Below are positions 18,397 through 27,566 of a stretch of 39,645 nt of DNA, piece after piece (position 1 is the first letter of the stretch; each line of letters begins with the position of its first letter). The notes under the pieces were generated by a model. That model was not told the DNA's origin. It saw nothing but the letters and a program-made list of their open reading frames with translations, and searched no databases. The translations under genes and the position numbers were made by a program. This stretch comes from Methanosuratincolales archaeon. GTDB taxonomy: Archaea; Thermoproteota; Methanomethylicia; Methanomethylicales; Methanomethylicaceae. The stretch lies in assembly GCA_014361445.1 (NCBI GenBank), contig JACIVQ010000002.1:24939-64583 (forward strand). The letters are read 5' to 3'.

Positions 18397-19139
18397 TCTT
18401 TGAGAACCTCCTTTATCTTCTTCCCCATGAACATCTGAAGCAAAGGTTTTGCGTCCTCAACCTTCAGTCCCTTATTCTCCAGTGTTTTGAAGTATGCCTT
18501 TAGGTCTGCCTCGATGTATGGTCCTCTGCAGGCCAAGCAGGGGGACCCAACTGAGGTACAGGCAGCGTCGCACCCACCCATTGCAATAGGACCGAGACAG
18601 ACCTGCTTTTTATCGAGGAGGCATGCGTTACCTGCTAATTTGCATTGATAGCAAACGCTGAAATCTGGCTGAATGGGTTCAAGTCCGTTGACGAGCCTAA
18701 GAAGCCCGTCTACGAACTCATCGGCATTCACGGGGCAACCATTGAGTTCATAATCCAACGCAATCACGGAAGAGAGGGGCTCAGCCTCCCTAACCTCCAA
18801 CACTGAAAGGGCCTTCTTCCCTAATTTTATATTCCTTGAGGCTGTGTAGGCGATATTCCCAGTAGATGCGCAAGTGCCTATGGCAACAACAAACCTGGAA
18901 TTCTTTCTAATCTCCTGTAGATGCTCCCTGTCGAGATTCGTGACCACTGCGCCCTCCACGAATGCTATGTCCGCCTTTGGGAACTTACTGCCTCCTACTG
19001 GTTCCCTTACCAGTTTGAAGTAGTCTATGTCGAAGTTGTTCCATAAACCCTCTATGTCAGGTCCCAGCTTAGTTATCAGTGTGGTCAAGCAACCTTCACA
19101 GGAGGTTAAGGAATAAAATGCTAATTTCATATCACTCAC
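18393..19139 (-). CDS. hydD: [NiFe] hydrogenase small (delta) subunit
   Basis: LTSCEGCLTTLI, GTCASTGNI, further cysteines (CYQCKLAGNACLLDKKQVCLGPIAMGGCDAAC). Confidence 0.88.
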   Translation of the reverse strand: MSDMKLAFYSLTSCEGCLTTLITKLGPDIEGLWNNFDIDYFKLVREPVGGSKFPKADIAFVEGAVVTNLDREHLQEIRKNSRFVVAIGTCASTGNIAYTASRNIKLGKKALSVLEVREAEPLSSVIALDYELNGCPVNADEFVDGLLRLVNGLEPIQPDFSVCYQCKLAGNACLLDKKQVCLGPIAMGGCDAACTSVGSPCLACRGPYIEADLKAYFKTLENKGLKVEDAKPLLQMFMGKKIKEVLKE

Positions 19140-19950
19140 CGACCTCCTCTAGGCTTATCTCACTAGCACTGAAGACGGGACCGTCCTTGCATACCAAAAA
19201 GCCTCCAGGGATCATACATCTGGCACACTTACCTATCCCGCATTTCATGTGCCGCTCCATGGATAGGTAAACGTCTTTGGGATCGAGTCCTTTACCAATC
19301 AGAGACTGTGCAACGCTCACCATAACAGCTGGCGAACCACAGATCACCGCTAATGAGTTCTTCCCAAGGTTTATCGCATCCAGATGGTCGGTTACCCTGC
19401 CTTTAAGACCATTCCATCTTTCAGAGGGTTTGCTCAGAGTTACTATGACGTTTATCTTCTCAGCCCAGCCCCTCAACTCGTCGCGGTAAACCAGATCTTC
19501 AACAAACCTTGCACCGTAAAGCAGTGTGGTGTCCCCAAAATCTTTTCTGTTTTCGATTATGTAGAGTATAAGAGAACGTAGCGCTGCTATCCCGATACCC
19601 GTTGCAACTAATAACAGGTCTCTTCCCTTAAAGTTCTCTACCGGGAAAGGTCTTCCAAAAGGCCCCCTTATCCCTACTGCGTCGCCAGGTCTCATGTAGT
19701 GGGCAGCATTTGTGACCAGCCCTCGTCTCATTATTGTCAATTCTATATGTTTTGAGTCGCTAGGCGAGGATGTTATGCAGAAAGGCGCTTCCCCAACACC
19801 GGGCAATAATAATTGAACGAACTGCCCCGGTAAAAAATTCGCCCTCCATTTGACCAGTGAAAGTTTGAGGGTTTTTGTTTCAAGGCTCTCATCCCTCACA
19901 GCGTTTACAATTGCAGGTCTGGGGAGGAACGGGTTGTACTCCATAGACAT
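19132..19950 (-). CDS. hydG: Sulfhydrogenase gamma subunit, FAD/NAD(P)-binding (FNR-like)
   Basis: FLPGQFVQLLLPGVGEAPFCITSS, LLLVATGIGIAALRSL, C-terminal CGIGKCARCMIPGGFLVCKDGPVF [2Fe-2S] motif. Confidence 0.88.
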   Translation of the reverse strand: MSMEYNPFLPRPAIVNAVRDESLETKTLKLSLVKWRANFLPGQFVQLLLPGVGEAPFCITSSPSDSKHIELTIMRRGLVTNAAHYMRPGDAVGIRGPFGRPFPVENFKGRDLLLVATGIGIAALRSLILYIIENRKDFGDTTLLYGARFVEDLVYRDELRGWAEKINVIVTLSKPSERWNGLKGRVTDHLDAINLGKNSLAVICGSPAVMVSVAQSLIGKGLDPKDVYLSMERHMKCGIGKCARCMIPGGFLVCKDGPVFSASEISLEEVGE

Positions 19951-20978
19951 CAGGCGACCCTCCTTCCAAGGAAGGATCTAAAGTCGATCCTTGAGGGGCA
20001 GAAGGCTATGCAGTTTCCACAGCCTACGCAGCCAGACATTCCGTACATCTTCTCCGAGAATGGGAATTTGTGCTTCATTCGCCATTTGAAGCGGTCATTT
20101 TTAGTCTTTAAGAAGAGTACGTTTCCGGCTATGCTGCTGTAACTCCTCCTTTGACACGACATTCTCATCCTAACCCTCTCCACATTACTGGGGTCCATGA
20201 GGCTGAACCGGTCCTGTATGTCAGAACAGTAACAAGTTGGGCAAACAACGGTGCAGGATGAACAAAGCGTGCAGCCCTCTAAAAGAGTGGTCGGATCTTT
20301 GGTCTCTATGGTCTTTTCGTCGGTGGCATCGATGACATACTCCTCCTTCATCTTTGGCGAGGGTTCCTCGATCTCTTCAACACTCTCCTCCATCAGAAGA
20401 CTGCTCCCCATTGGAGAACTTGCTTTTACAATGAAGTCGTCTCCTTCCTTCCTGATGGAGAGATCCGCATAGCCTTTTGGTACTTTGTCGCTACCCACAC
20501 TTTTGCATAGGCAGTATTCGTCACCCTCAGCGCATTCGAGAACTGCAATAAATAGACCGTCCCTCCTTGCCTTGTAGTACGGGTCAGCAGGATCTGAGAG
20601 CATCACTTTGTCGAGATATTTTATCGAATTTGCCATGCATGGATGGATCCCGAAGAACGCAAGTTTGCCTATTGGGGGCGAATATTCTGGAACAATAGTG
20701 ATTGGGCATGGTCCCTCGACTGTGGGAAATCTTATCTTCAGGCCGTATGATGTTATCGTTGCAGTACTCTTGTATCTAAAGAGCCTCTCCTTATCAGGAA
20801 GTAGAAAATCCTTTGGGGAATTTAGTGTCCTAACATAATCGGTCTCAAGCTTTGTTTCGTCTTCAAGTGGTACTAATTTTACAACCCCGCCCTCTGAGGA
20901 CGGACCCACCACCTGGAAGCCCCTTTTCCGTAACTCCTGGATGAGGCCCAAGATCTCTTGCCAAGATAATTTAGCCAA
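19950..20978 (-). CDS. hydB: Sulfhydrogenase beta subunit, Fe-S protein
   Basis: CTLCSSCTVVCPTCYCSD and CVGCGNCIAFCPS ferredoxin motifs; start of the hydBGDA cluster. Confidence 0.85.
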   Translation of the reverse strand: MAKLSWQEILGLIQELRKRGFQVVGPSSEGGVVKLVPLEDETKLETDYVRTLNSPKDFLLPDKERLFRYKSTATITSYGLKIRFPTVEGPCPITIVPEYSPPIGKLAFFGIHPCMANSIKYLDKVMLSDPADPYYKARRDGLFIAVLECAEGDEYCLCKSVGSDKVPKGYADLSIRKEGDDFIVKASSPMGSSLLMEESVEEIEEPSPKMKEEYVIDATDEKTIETKDPTTLLEGCTLCSSCTVVCPTCYCSDIQDRFSLMDPSNVERVRMRMSCQRRSYSSIAGNVLFLKTKNDRFKWRMKHKFPFSEKMYGMSGCVGCGNCIAFCPSRIDFRSFLGRRVA

Positions 20979-21108
20979 GGATCCTCGTCTCGTGATGGAA
21001 ATCGTTACGGTGCTAATATATCTTTCTATTCACAAGTTAATGCTCAATTTTTGTGAGTACACTTTCAGCTAGAACTGTTATTCAAAATGTAAAGCAATAC
21101 ATTTTTAA

Positions 21109-22551
21109 ATGTACATGACCTTTTTGATCATTCCGTTGGTGTACGCGTTGCTCAAAGTCATAGACACGACCATTAGGGATGGGCAACAGTCTCTATTTGC
21201 TACAAGGTTAAAGATTGAAGACATCTTACCAGTGTTGGAGAGGATGGACCAAGCAGGTTTTTATGGTCTCGAGGCCTGGGGCGGGGCCACTTTTGACGCG
21301 TGTATGAGGTATTTAAACGAAGATCCTTGGGACAGACTCCGGAGAATAAAGAGAGGCCTGAAGAGGACCAAGGTAGTCATGCTACTAAGAGGTAAAAACC
21401 TTGTTGGTTACAAACATTACCCCGATGAAGTTGTTGAAGAGTTTGTGAAAAAAGCATTCGAGAACGGCGTAGACGTTTTTAGGATATTTGATGCCTTGAA
21501 TGACGTCAACAATCTGAAGAAGGCAGTTTCCTCTGCGAAGAGTGTTGGAGCAGAGGTCCACGGAGATGTAGTTTACACCACAAGCCCAATACATACAGTG
21601 GACCATTTCATAGAAGTGGCAAAGAAGATAGCAGAGCTGGGAGTGGATGCTATCAGGATAAAAGACATGGCTGGACTGCTGGCGCCGAGGGTAGCCTATG
21701 ATATTGTGAGGGGCATAAGAAAGGAGACTGGTTTGCCTGTCGGTCTCCACTGCCACTACACTTGTGGCTTGGCGTCTTTGTCTTATATGAAGGGCATAGA
21801 GGCAGGCGCTGAGTTCATAGATACGGCGCTGTTTCCTTTTGCCTTTGGAGCATCCCAGCCAGCCATAGAGACAATATATGAGGCGTTGCGGGGTACTGGA
21901 CATTTGGCACATCTCAACATTGAGGTGATAAATGAGTGTGCAGACTTTTTTGAGAGTGTTAGAGAGAAATACAAAGGATACACTTCGGATGCGACGGAAA
22001 GGATCGATCCAAGGGCTTTGAGGCACCAGATACCCGGAGGGATGCTCTCCAACCTGGTGGTTCAGCTTAAGGAATACAACGCACTTTCAAAGTTGGATTT
22101 GGTTTTAAAGGAAGTCCCAATAGTCAGGAGAGATCTCGGATATCCGCCTCTGGTCACTCCCATGAGCCAGATTGTAGGAACGCAGGCTGTCATGAATGTG
22201 ATAACTGGTTCAAGGTATGGAATGTTAATAAAGGAACTGGAGAATTACGTAAGGGGTTTTTACGGCAGACCGCCGGGCGAGATCAGCAGAGAACTGATGG
22301 ACAGAGTCAAGCCAGCAGTTCCTCCAAAAGAGTTGTCTTTCAAAGACATCCCCGAGGACGTTAGAACCCTATTCAAAAAAGAGGAGGACGCGCTAACTTA
22401 TCTTCTCTTCCCACAGATCGCCGTTCCATTCCTCAAAGGCGATCTCAGAACTTTACAGCCAAATGCAAAGAAAAATAGAAAGGACATTAAATGGTTCAGG
22501 GTGAAAATAGGCGACGAGGAGATTGAGGTCAGGATTGAGAGCGAGAGCTGA
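21109..22551 (+). CDS. pycB: Carboxyltransferase subunit, pyruvate carboxylase B / oxaloacetate decarboxylase alpha-like
   Basis: KVIDTTIRDGQQSLFATRL, LHCHYTCGLASLSYMKGIEAGAEFIDTALFPFAFGASQPA. Start probably downstream at GTG/TTG before LKVIDTTIRDG. C-terminus lacks an MKM biotinyl domain. Confidence 0.85.
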   Translation: MYMTFLIIPLVYALLKVIDTTIRDGQQSLFATRLKIEDILPVLERMDQAGFYGLEAWGGATFDACMRYLNEDPWDRLRRIKRGLKRTKVVMLLRGKNLVGYKHYPDEVVEEFVKKAFENGVDVFRIFDALNDVNNLKKAVSSAKSVGAEVHGDVVYTTSPIHTVDHFIEVAKKIAELGVDAIRIKDMAGLLAPRVAYDIVRGIRKETGLPVGLHCHYTCGLASLSYMKGIEAGAEFIDTALFPFAFGASQPAIETIYEALRGTGHLAHLNIEVINECADFFESVREKYKGYTSDATERIDPRALRHQIPGGMLSNLVVQLKEYNALSKLDLVLKEVPIVRRDLGYPPLVTPMSQIVGTQAVMNVITGSRYGMLIKELENYVRGFYGRPPGEISRELMDRVKPAVPPKELSFKDIPEDVRTLFKKEEDALTYLLFPQIAVPFLKGDLRTLQPNAKKNRKDIKWFRVKIGDEEIEVRIESES

Positions 22552-22614
22552 ATCACAGAAGTTTAATATGCTAAACACTAAATACTTGGATTATTTATCA
22601 TTCCTCAGTGGCAG

Positions 22615-23670
22615 GTGTTAAGTTTGGAGATGGACCTATTAAGAAAAGTGAGCGAAGCTCCAGGCATATCGGGGTTTGAGTATGGCATAGCAGAGATCAT
22701 CAAGAGAGAGCTTGAGGGCTGTGTCGATAAAATAGAAAAGGATGCCTTTGGGAATTTGTATGCCCATAAGGGCAAAGGATCTAAAACAATAATGATAACG
22801 GCCCATACAGACGAAATAGGGCTGATAGTGAAACATATTGACGAAAAAGGGTTTATCAGATTTGCAAAGGTTGGAGGAGTCCCAGATCACGTGCTCCTCG
22901 GACAGAGGGTCCAAGTTCATGGGAGAAACAAGAGGCTAAGCGGCACCATAGGTTGCAAGGCAATACATGTGATGAAAGAAGACGAGAGAAAGCAGTTGGT
23001 GACTTATGACAAAATGTTCGTGGACACCGGTGCTACAAAAGATCAATTAGTCAAGTACGGTGTGAGGGTCGGCACCCCAATAACTGTGGAGAGGGGGGTC
23101 ACAGAGCTTGAGAACGGCCTGATAGTGGGAAGAGCGATGGACGATAGAGCAGGCTGCTACATGCTCATGGAGTCCCTGAAGAAAGCAGACCCTGTAAACA
23201 GAATTGTGGCGGTATTTACGGTCCAGGAGGAGGTCGGGCTTAGAGGAGCGACTGTGAGTTCTTTTCTGGTGAGACCGGACTTAGGAGTCGCGATAGACAC
23301 AACCATCGCAGGAGACCATCCTGAGATCGGGGAGAGCGAAGCCCCTGTTAAACTGGGATCAGGTCCTGTTCTTGTTGTCGCGGACGGAAGGAGAGACTCT
23401 TTAGGGGGAGGGCTTATAGCCAATCCTATGGTCGTGGGCTGGTTGACGGATTTGGCGGATAGGCTAAACATAAAATGCCAATTTGAGGTGCTGGAGGGTG
23501 GGACGACAGACGCAACAGCCATACAACTTTCCAGGGAGGGCGTTCCGTCTGGTTGCATAGCAATCCCAGCCAGGTATGTTCATAGCTTCAGCGAGGTCGT
23601 TTCCAAAAATGACATCGAGTCTGGCGTAAGGTTACTGTTAGGAATCATGGAGAATCCTGTACCAATCTAG
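22615..23670 (+). CDS. M42 family metallo-aminopeptidase (TET-like)
   Basis: ITAHTDEIGLIVKHI, GRAMDDRAGCYMLME, FTVQEEVGLRGA, ARYVHSFSE. Confidence 0.92.
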   Translation: MLSLEMDLLRKVSEAPGISGFEYGIAEIIKRELEGCVDKIEKDAFGNLYAHKGKGSKTIMITAHTDEIGLIVKHIDEKGFIRFAKVGGVPDHVLLGQRVQVHGRNKRLSGTIGCKAIHVMKEDERKQLVTYDKMFVDTGATKDQLVKYGVRVGTPITVERGVTELENGLIVGRAMDDRAGCYMLMESLKKADPVNRIVAVFTVQEEVGLRGATVSSFLVRPDLGVAIDTTIAGDHPEIGESEAPVKLGSGPVLVVADGRRDSLGGGLIANPMVVGWLTDLADRLNIKCQFEVLEGGTTDATAIQLSREGVPSGCIAIPARYVHSFSEVVSKNDIESGVRLLLGIMENPVPI

Positions 23671-23671
23671 A

Positions 23672-24382
23672 GTGTCGAAAATGCCGATAGAGCGTGAACT
23701 TTACTTCGACAGGGTTAACGAGGCGCATGAGAAGGGAAAGATAGGTGACGATGTTCTAAGGAGGTTCTTCGAGAGGTTGCCAACTCTTGAAAGATCAGTC
23801 TCATCAGTTGAAAGGGCTTTCGGTTTGGACTACCCGCCCATATCTTTCAATCCAAATCTCGTTATACTGAAATACCCCAATGGCTTCTCTCAAACGGTAA
23901 TCTACGCCTCAACCCAGATCCAAAAGTTAAACGACAAATTTAGGCTGTGTGTCGAAGTAACGCTGCCCTTCCTTCTCTTTGCCAAAGAGGACCTTCTAAG
24001 GGCATGTTTGGCACATGAATTCTTACATTATATTTTCATAACCTTAACTCTGGGTAACAGATCCCTTGAAGGGCTCTCCTCTGGAAAACCAATAACACCG
24101 GATCTTCAGCTCGTTTTGGATGAGGCTCACACAGTAAAGGCTGAAGAGTGGATTAGTGATAACGAGCTGCTCAGTATAATTAAGAAATATTTCACTCCGA
24201 TTATATCAGACCCAGAATTGGAAGAGAACATCAGAGAGAATTGGATAAAGAGGATGCTTCCTATAAAAGAGATATCGGTAGACGATAGTATGCTGAGAAT
24301 ACCCGTCCTAGAGTTGGACAAAATTCCCCTTGACAAAAAAATAATAGAATTATCAAAGGTAAAATCCAAAAAATCGAGTTAA
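23672..24382 (+). CDS. Predicted HExxH metallopeptidase-like protein of unknown family
   Basis: LLRACLAHEFLHYIFITLTLGN contains HEFLH in a helical context; TTG start immediately after the M42 stop. Confidence 0.6.
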   Translation: MSKMPIERELYFDRVNEAHEKGKIGDDVLRRFFERLPTLERSVSSVERAFGLDYPPISFNPNLVILKYPNGFSQTVIYASTQIQKLNDKFRLCVEVTLPFLLFAKEDLLRACLAHEFLHYIFITLTLGNRSLEGLSSGKPITPDLQLVLDEAHTVKAEEWISDNELLSIIKKYFTPIISDPELEENIRENWIKRMLPIKEISVDDSMLRIPVLELDKIPLDKKIIELSKVKSKKSS

Positions 24383-24527
24383 AGTGAGGTGCCTGCAAAG
24401 GACCTGTTTTGAATTTTGAGGTATTTGCATTATAAGGGATTTTTACTATGTTTTGTGGAGGTCCAAAACCTCGCATTCTCATATCCATATCCATATATTT
24501 ATACCCTGAATTATTTAACGTAGTTAG

Positions 24528-25787
24528 GTGCCCTTTATGGACTACATGGTGAAAGATATCGGACTGGCAGAAAGAGGTAAAAATTTACTAAAATGGGCAG
24601 AGGATCACATGCCCGTCTTAATGGAAATTAGAAGGCGATTCTCTGTTGAAAAGCCCTTTGAAGGGGTCAGAATTGGTGCGTGCCTCCATGTGACGAAGGA
24701 GACTGGCGTGTTGGTGAGAACTCTAAAAGCAGGTGGAGCCAGTGTTGCTCTCGCTGCTTCCAATCCCCTTTCGACACAGGATGAGGTCGCGGCGGCCCTA
24801 GCAGTTGAGGGAGTAAATGTCTACGCATGGAAGGGCGAGAAAAAAGAGGAGTATTACAACTGTATTACCTTGGTCCTAAAACATCAGCCTTCAATAACTA
24901 TGGATGATGGTGCTGATCTTGTAACCGAGCTACATTCTGGGAATTGGAACTTCAAGGTTATAGGGGGCACAGAGGAGACCACAACCGGCGTTATGAGGCT
25001 CAAGGCTATGGCAGATCGGGGGGTCCTTAAGTACCCTATAATAGCAGTCAACAATGCTGAAACAAAGTGGGATTTTGACAACGTTTATGGGACTGGTCAG
25101 AGCACTATAGACGGTATTATGAGGGCTACCAATGTGCTCTTGGCAGGTAAGAAATTCGTTATAGCAGGGTATGGACACTGTGGCAGGGGCCTCGCAGCCA
25201 GGGCGAGGGGCATGGGCGCACATGTGATAATCACAGAGGTTGACCCCATAAGGGCTTTAAAGGCAGTCATGGACGGGTTTGACGTTATGCCAATGGAGGA
25301 GGCTGCAAGAGTGGGAGATATATTTGTGACCGCCACTGGTAACAAGAACGTCATAAGGAAGGAGCATTTCGAGGTTATGAAGGACGGCGCGATCTTGGCT
25401 AATACTGGGCACTTCAATGTCGAGATAGACCTGAAGGGGTTAGAGGAGTTAAAAGTTGGTAAGTTAAAGATAAGGGACTCCGTCGAAGAGTACTCTATGA
25501 AAGATGGGAGAAAGTTGTACCTGCTAACAGAGGGCAGGCTTGTAAATCTTGCCGCCGCAGAGGGACACCCCAGCGAGGTGATGGATATGAGTTTTGCCAA
25601 CCAGGCACTCTCAGTGGAGTATTTGCTGAAGAATGCAAAGAATATGAGACCAGCAGTTTATGACGTGCCAAGGGAGATAGACGAGGCTGTAGCAAGGCTA
25701 AAACTCAAAATGATGGGTATCAAAATAGACAGAATGACCGATGAACAGTTGAGCTATATAAGAGGATGGTGGGAGGGAACAGAGTGA
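24528..25787 (+). CDS. ahcY: S-adenosylhomocysteine (or S-inosylhomocysteine) hydrolase
   Basis: [21 protein letters not shown]-type start, [50 protein letters not shown]. Confidence 0.9.
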   Translation: MPFMDYMVKDIGLAERGKNLLKWAEDHMPVLMEIRRRFSVEKPFEGVRIGACLHVTKETGVLVRTLKAGGASVALAASNPLSTQDEVAAALAVEGVNVYAWKGEKKEEYYNCITLVLKHQPSITMDDGADLVTELHSGNWNFKVIGGTEETTTGVMRLKAMADRGVLKYPIIAVNNAETKWDFDNVYGTGQSTIDGIMRATNVLLAGKKFVIAGYGHCGRGLAARARGMGAHVIITEVDPIRALKAVMDGFDVMPMEEAARVGDIFVTATGNKNVIRKEHFEVMKDGAILANTGHFNVEIDLKGLEELKVGKLKIRDSVEEYSMKDGRKLYLLTEGRLVNLAAAEGHPSEVMDMSFANQALSVEYLLKNAKNMRPAVYDVPREIDEAVARLKLKMMGIKIDRMTDEQLSYIRGWWEGTE

Positions 25788-26563
25788 TGGATATGAAAGA
25801 GGCAGCAGAAAAGATCTACAAGTATGTCAAACCCAAGTCCCGGGTAGTTGGTATAAAGTTTTTGAAAAGTAGGGGAGAGGCAGAGGGAATACTTAAGGTT
25901 TTGAGGAGGCCTAGAAAGAGGCTCACCATCTGTCAGATCATAAATACTGCGAGGCTTTACGGATGGACTTGGACGGTATTTCCTGAGGACGCAGATTGTG
26001 TGCTTGGATGTTCGGTCCTTGGGCTGAGAGAGCTTGATGAAAGTTTTCAGAGCGGGGAGATCTTCACAAAGCTCGGATATGTTAAGGATAGAGAAGTCGC
26101 GAAGAAGTTTGCGGATTCAGTGCCTAAAATTAAAGAGAGAAAAGAGGGGTTTGTAGTCGGGCCTCTGGAGGGGCTCGAAGTTGAGCCTGACCTGATACTC
26201 ATATACGGCAACGGCGCTCAGATGATGAGAGTCATTAACGGGGCAGTCTATGCGACTGGCGAGAGGCTCACCTTTGGTGCCATAGGCGATATAGGTATAT
26301 GTGGTGATGGCGTTGCTGAGGCTTACAACACACAAAAACCACAGTTGGTCGTTGCTTGTTACGGAGAGAGGAGGTTCGGGCACACTTCGGACGACGAGAT
26401 AGCCATGGTCATACCATTCAGGTACTTAGAAAAAGTTGTGGAGGGGTTGGAGAAGACACACAACGCAGGGATCAGGTACCCGATCCCCATAGCCGCAACC
26501 ATTGCCGAATTGGAAATGCCGGAAGTTTTGAAAGTCCAGCCTAAGGAGAAAGGGCAGCCCTGA
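25787..26563 (+). CDS. DUF169 family protein
   Basis: SRVVGIKFLK...KRLTICQIINTARLYGWTWTVFPEDADCVLGCSVLGL. Start placed at ATG 25787, which overlaps the ahcY stop (TGATG); the track start is 25766. Confidence 0.75.
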   Translation: MDMKEAAEKIYKYVKPKSRVVGIKFLKSRGEAEGILKVLRRPRKRLTICQIINTARLYGWTWTVFPEDADCVLGCSVLGLRELDESFQSGEIFTKLGYVKDREVAKKFADSVPKIKERKEGFVVGPLEGLEVEPDLILIYGNGAQMMRVINGAVYATGERLTFGAIGDIGICGDGVAEAYNTQKPQLVVACYGERRFGHTSDDEIAMVIPFRYLEKVVEGLEKTHNAGIRYPIPIAATIAELEMPEVLKVQPKEKGQP

Positions 26564-27545
26564 CCATAGCCTTGAGGTTCCTTGTGGGTGTGCGCGGTGC
26601 TATCCCGCAACTCGGTGCCAGGATGTCAACCCCTGAAGCTATCGCCTGCTTTGAGGCCTTGAAGACCTCTTCCTCTGTACCTGTCAATAGAACGCCTGCA
26701 GAGGGGATGTTCCCAACAATTGCAACCCTTTTGTCCTTTAGGATGGATTTTGCGGTTGACAAGTCGACCTTTTCCTCTATGCTCAGAGCGGAGAACCCAC
26801 AGTCTGCCATGTGGTTCAGAATAGGTGTGGCGTTCCCACATATGTGCAGGATTGACTTCCCTGCTGCACTTGCGACGTTTTTAAGGGGATTTTTGGAGAA
26901 CTTCTCGAACATCCTCGGGCTTAGAACAGAGGGTGATGCTGTTGGGTCAGCAGGAGCGATAATATCTGCGCCCTCTTTTACGAGGGCTTTGGTGTAAATG
27001 ACACAAGCCTCCTCTGCGGCAGCCATGTATTTCATGACCTCGTCTGGTTTTTTAATCATCATTAGGCAGAGGCGCTCCACGCCAAGAAGGTGACCTGCCA
27101 ATGTGGTGGGACCTTCGAACCCCACGATGAGTGGTACGTCAAACTTCATATCTTTAATTTTGTGTATGGCTTCGAAGATTGTCTGGACCCTTCTGCTTTC
27201 CAAGATTTTTTCTGCAGTAGGGGTTTTGCCTTGGTCATATAGGCTTTTTGCGATCGCGGGCTGGCGATCGTTCCTCCCCCGATCTATTATGCACCCCATA
27301 GACTCGGCCAAGACTGTAAGGCAGAAGGGTATCCGGACTCCTTCAAGACCAGCTACAGTGTGAGCGGCAGATGCCAATTTTGCCATGAGATCTGGATCAA
27401 AGCTTGCATCGGGCCAATAAGCCCCAGAAGCCTCCATCAGTTCACAGGTTCCAGTTTGAGTCGCCGAAAGGACGGACGGACGGTCGACGCTTTCATGATT
27501 CAAAATTCTGAATGTGCGTTCTTTTGGTGTCATATTTCTCACCAA
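26541..27545 (-). CDS. MtaA/CmuA-type methyltransferase (uroporphyrinogen decarboxylase fold)
   Basis: MTPKERTFRILNHESVDRPSV, ILHICGNATPILNHM (HxC zinc ligands), GVDILAPSCGIAP (distal Cys). Confidence 0.88.
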   Translation of the reverse strand: MVRNMTPKERTFRILNHESVDRPSVLSATQTGTCELMEASGAYWPDASFDPDLMAKLASAAHTVAGLEGVRIPFCLTVLAESMGCIIDRGRNDRQPAIAKSLYDQGKTPTAEKILESRRVQTIFEAIHKIKDMKFDVPLIVGFEGPTTLAGHLLGVERLCLMMIKKPDEVMKYMAAAEEACVIYTKALVKEGADIIAPADPTASPSVLSPRMFEKFSKNPLKNVASAAGKSILHICGNATPILNHMADCGFSALSIEEKVDLSTAKSILKDKRVAIVGNIPSAGVLLTGTEEEVFKASKQAIASGVDILAPSCGIAPRTPTRNLKAMVRAALSP

Positions 27546-27566
27546 ATAGAAAAAAAAAGGAGTATT

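Noticed and set aside
21385-22052. Minus-strand ORFs of 213 and 89 aa
   Set aside because: Antisense to the pycB-like gene, low-information composition.
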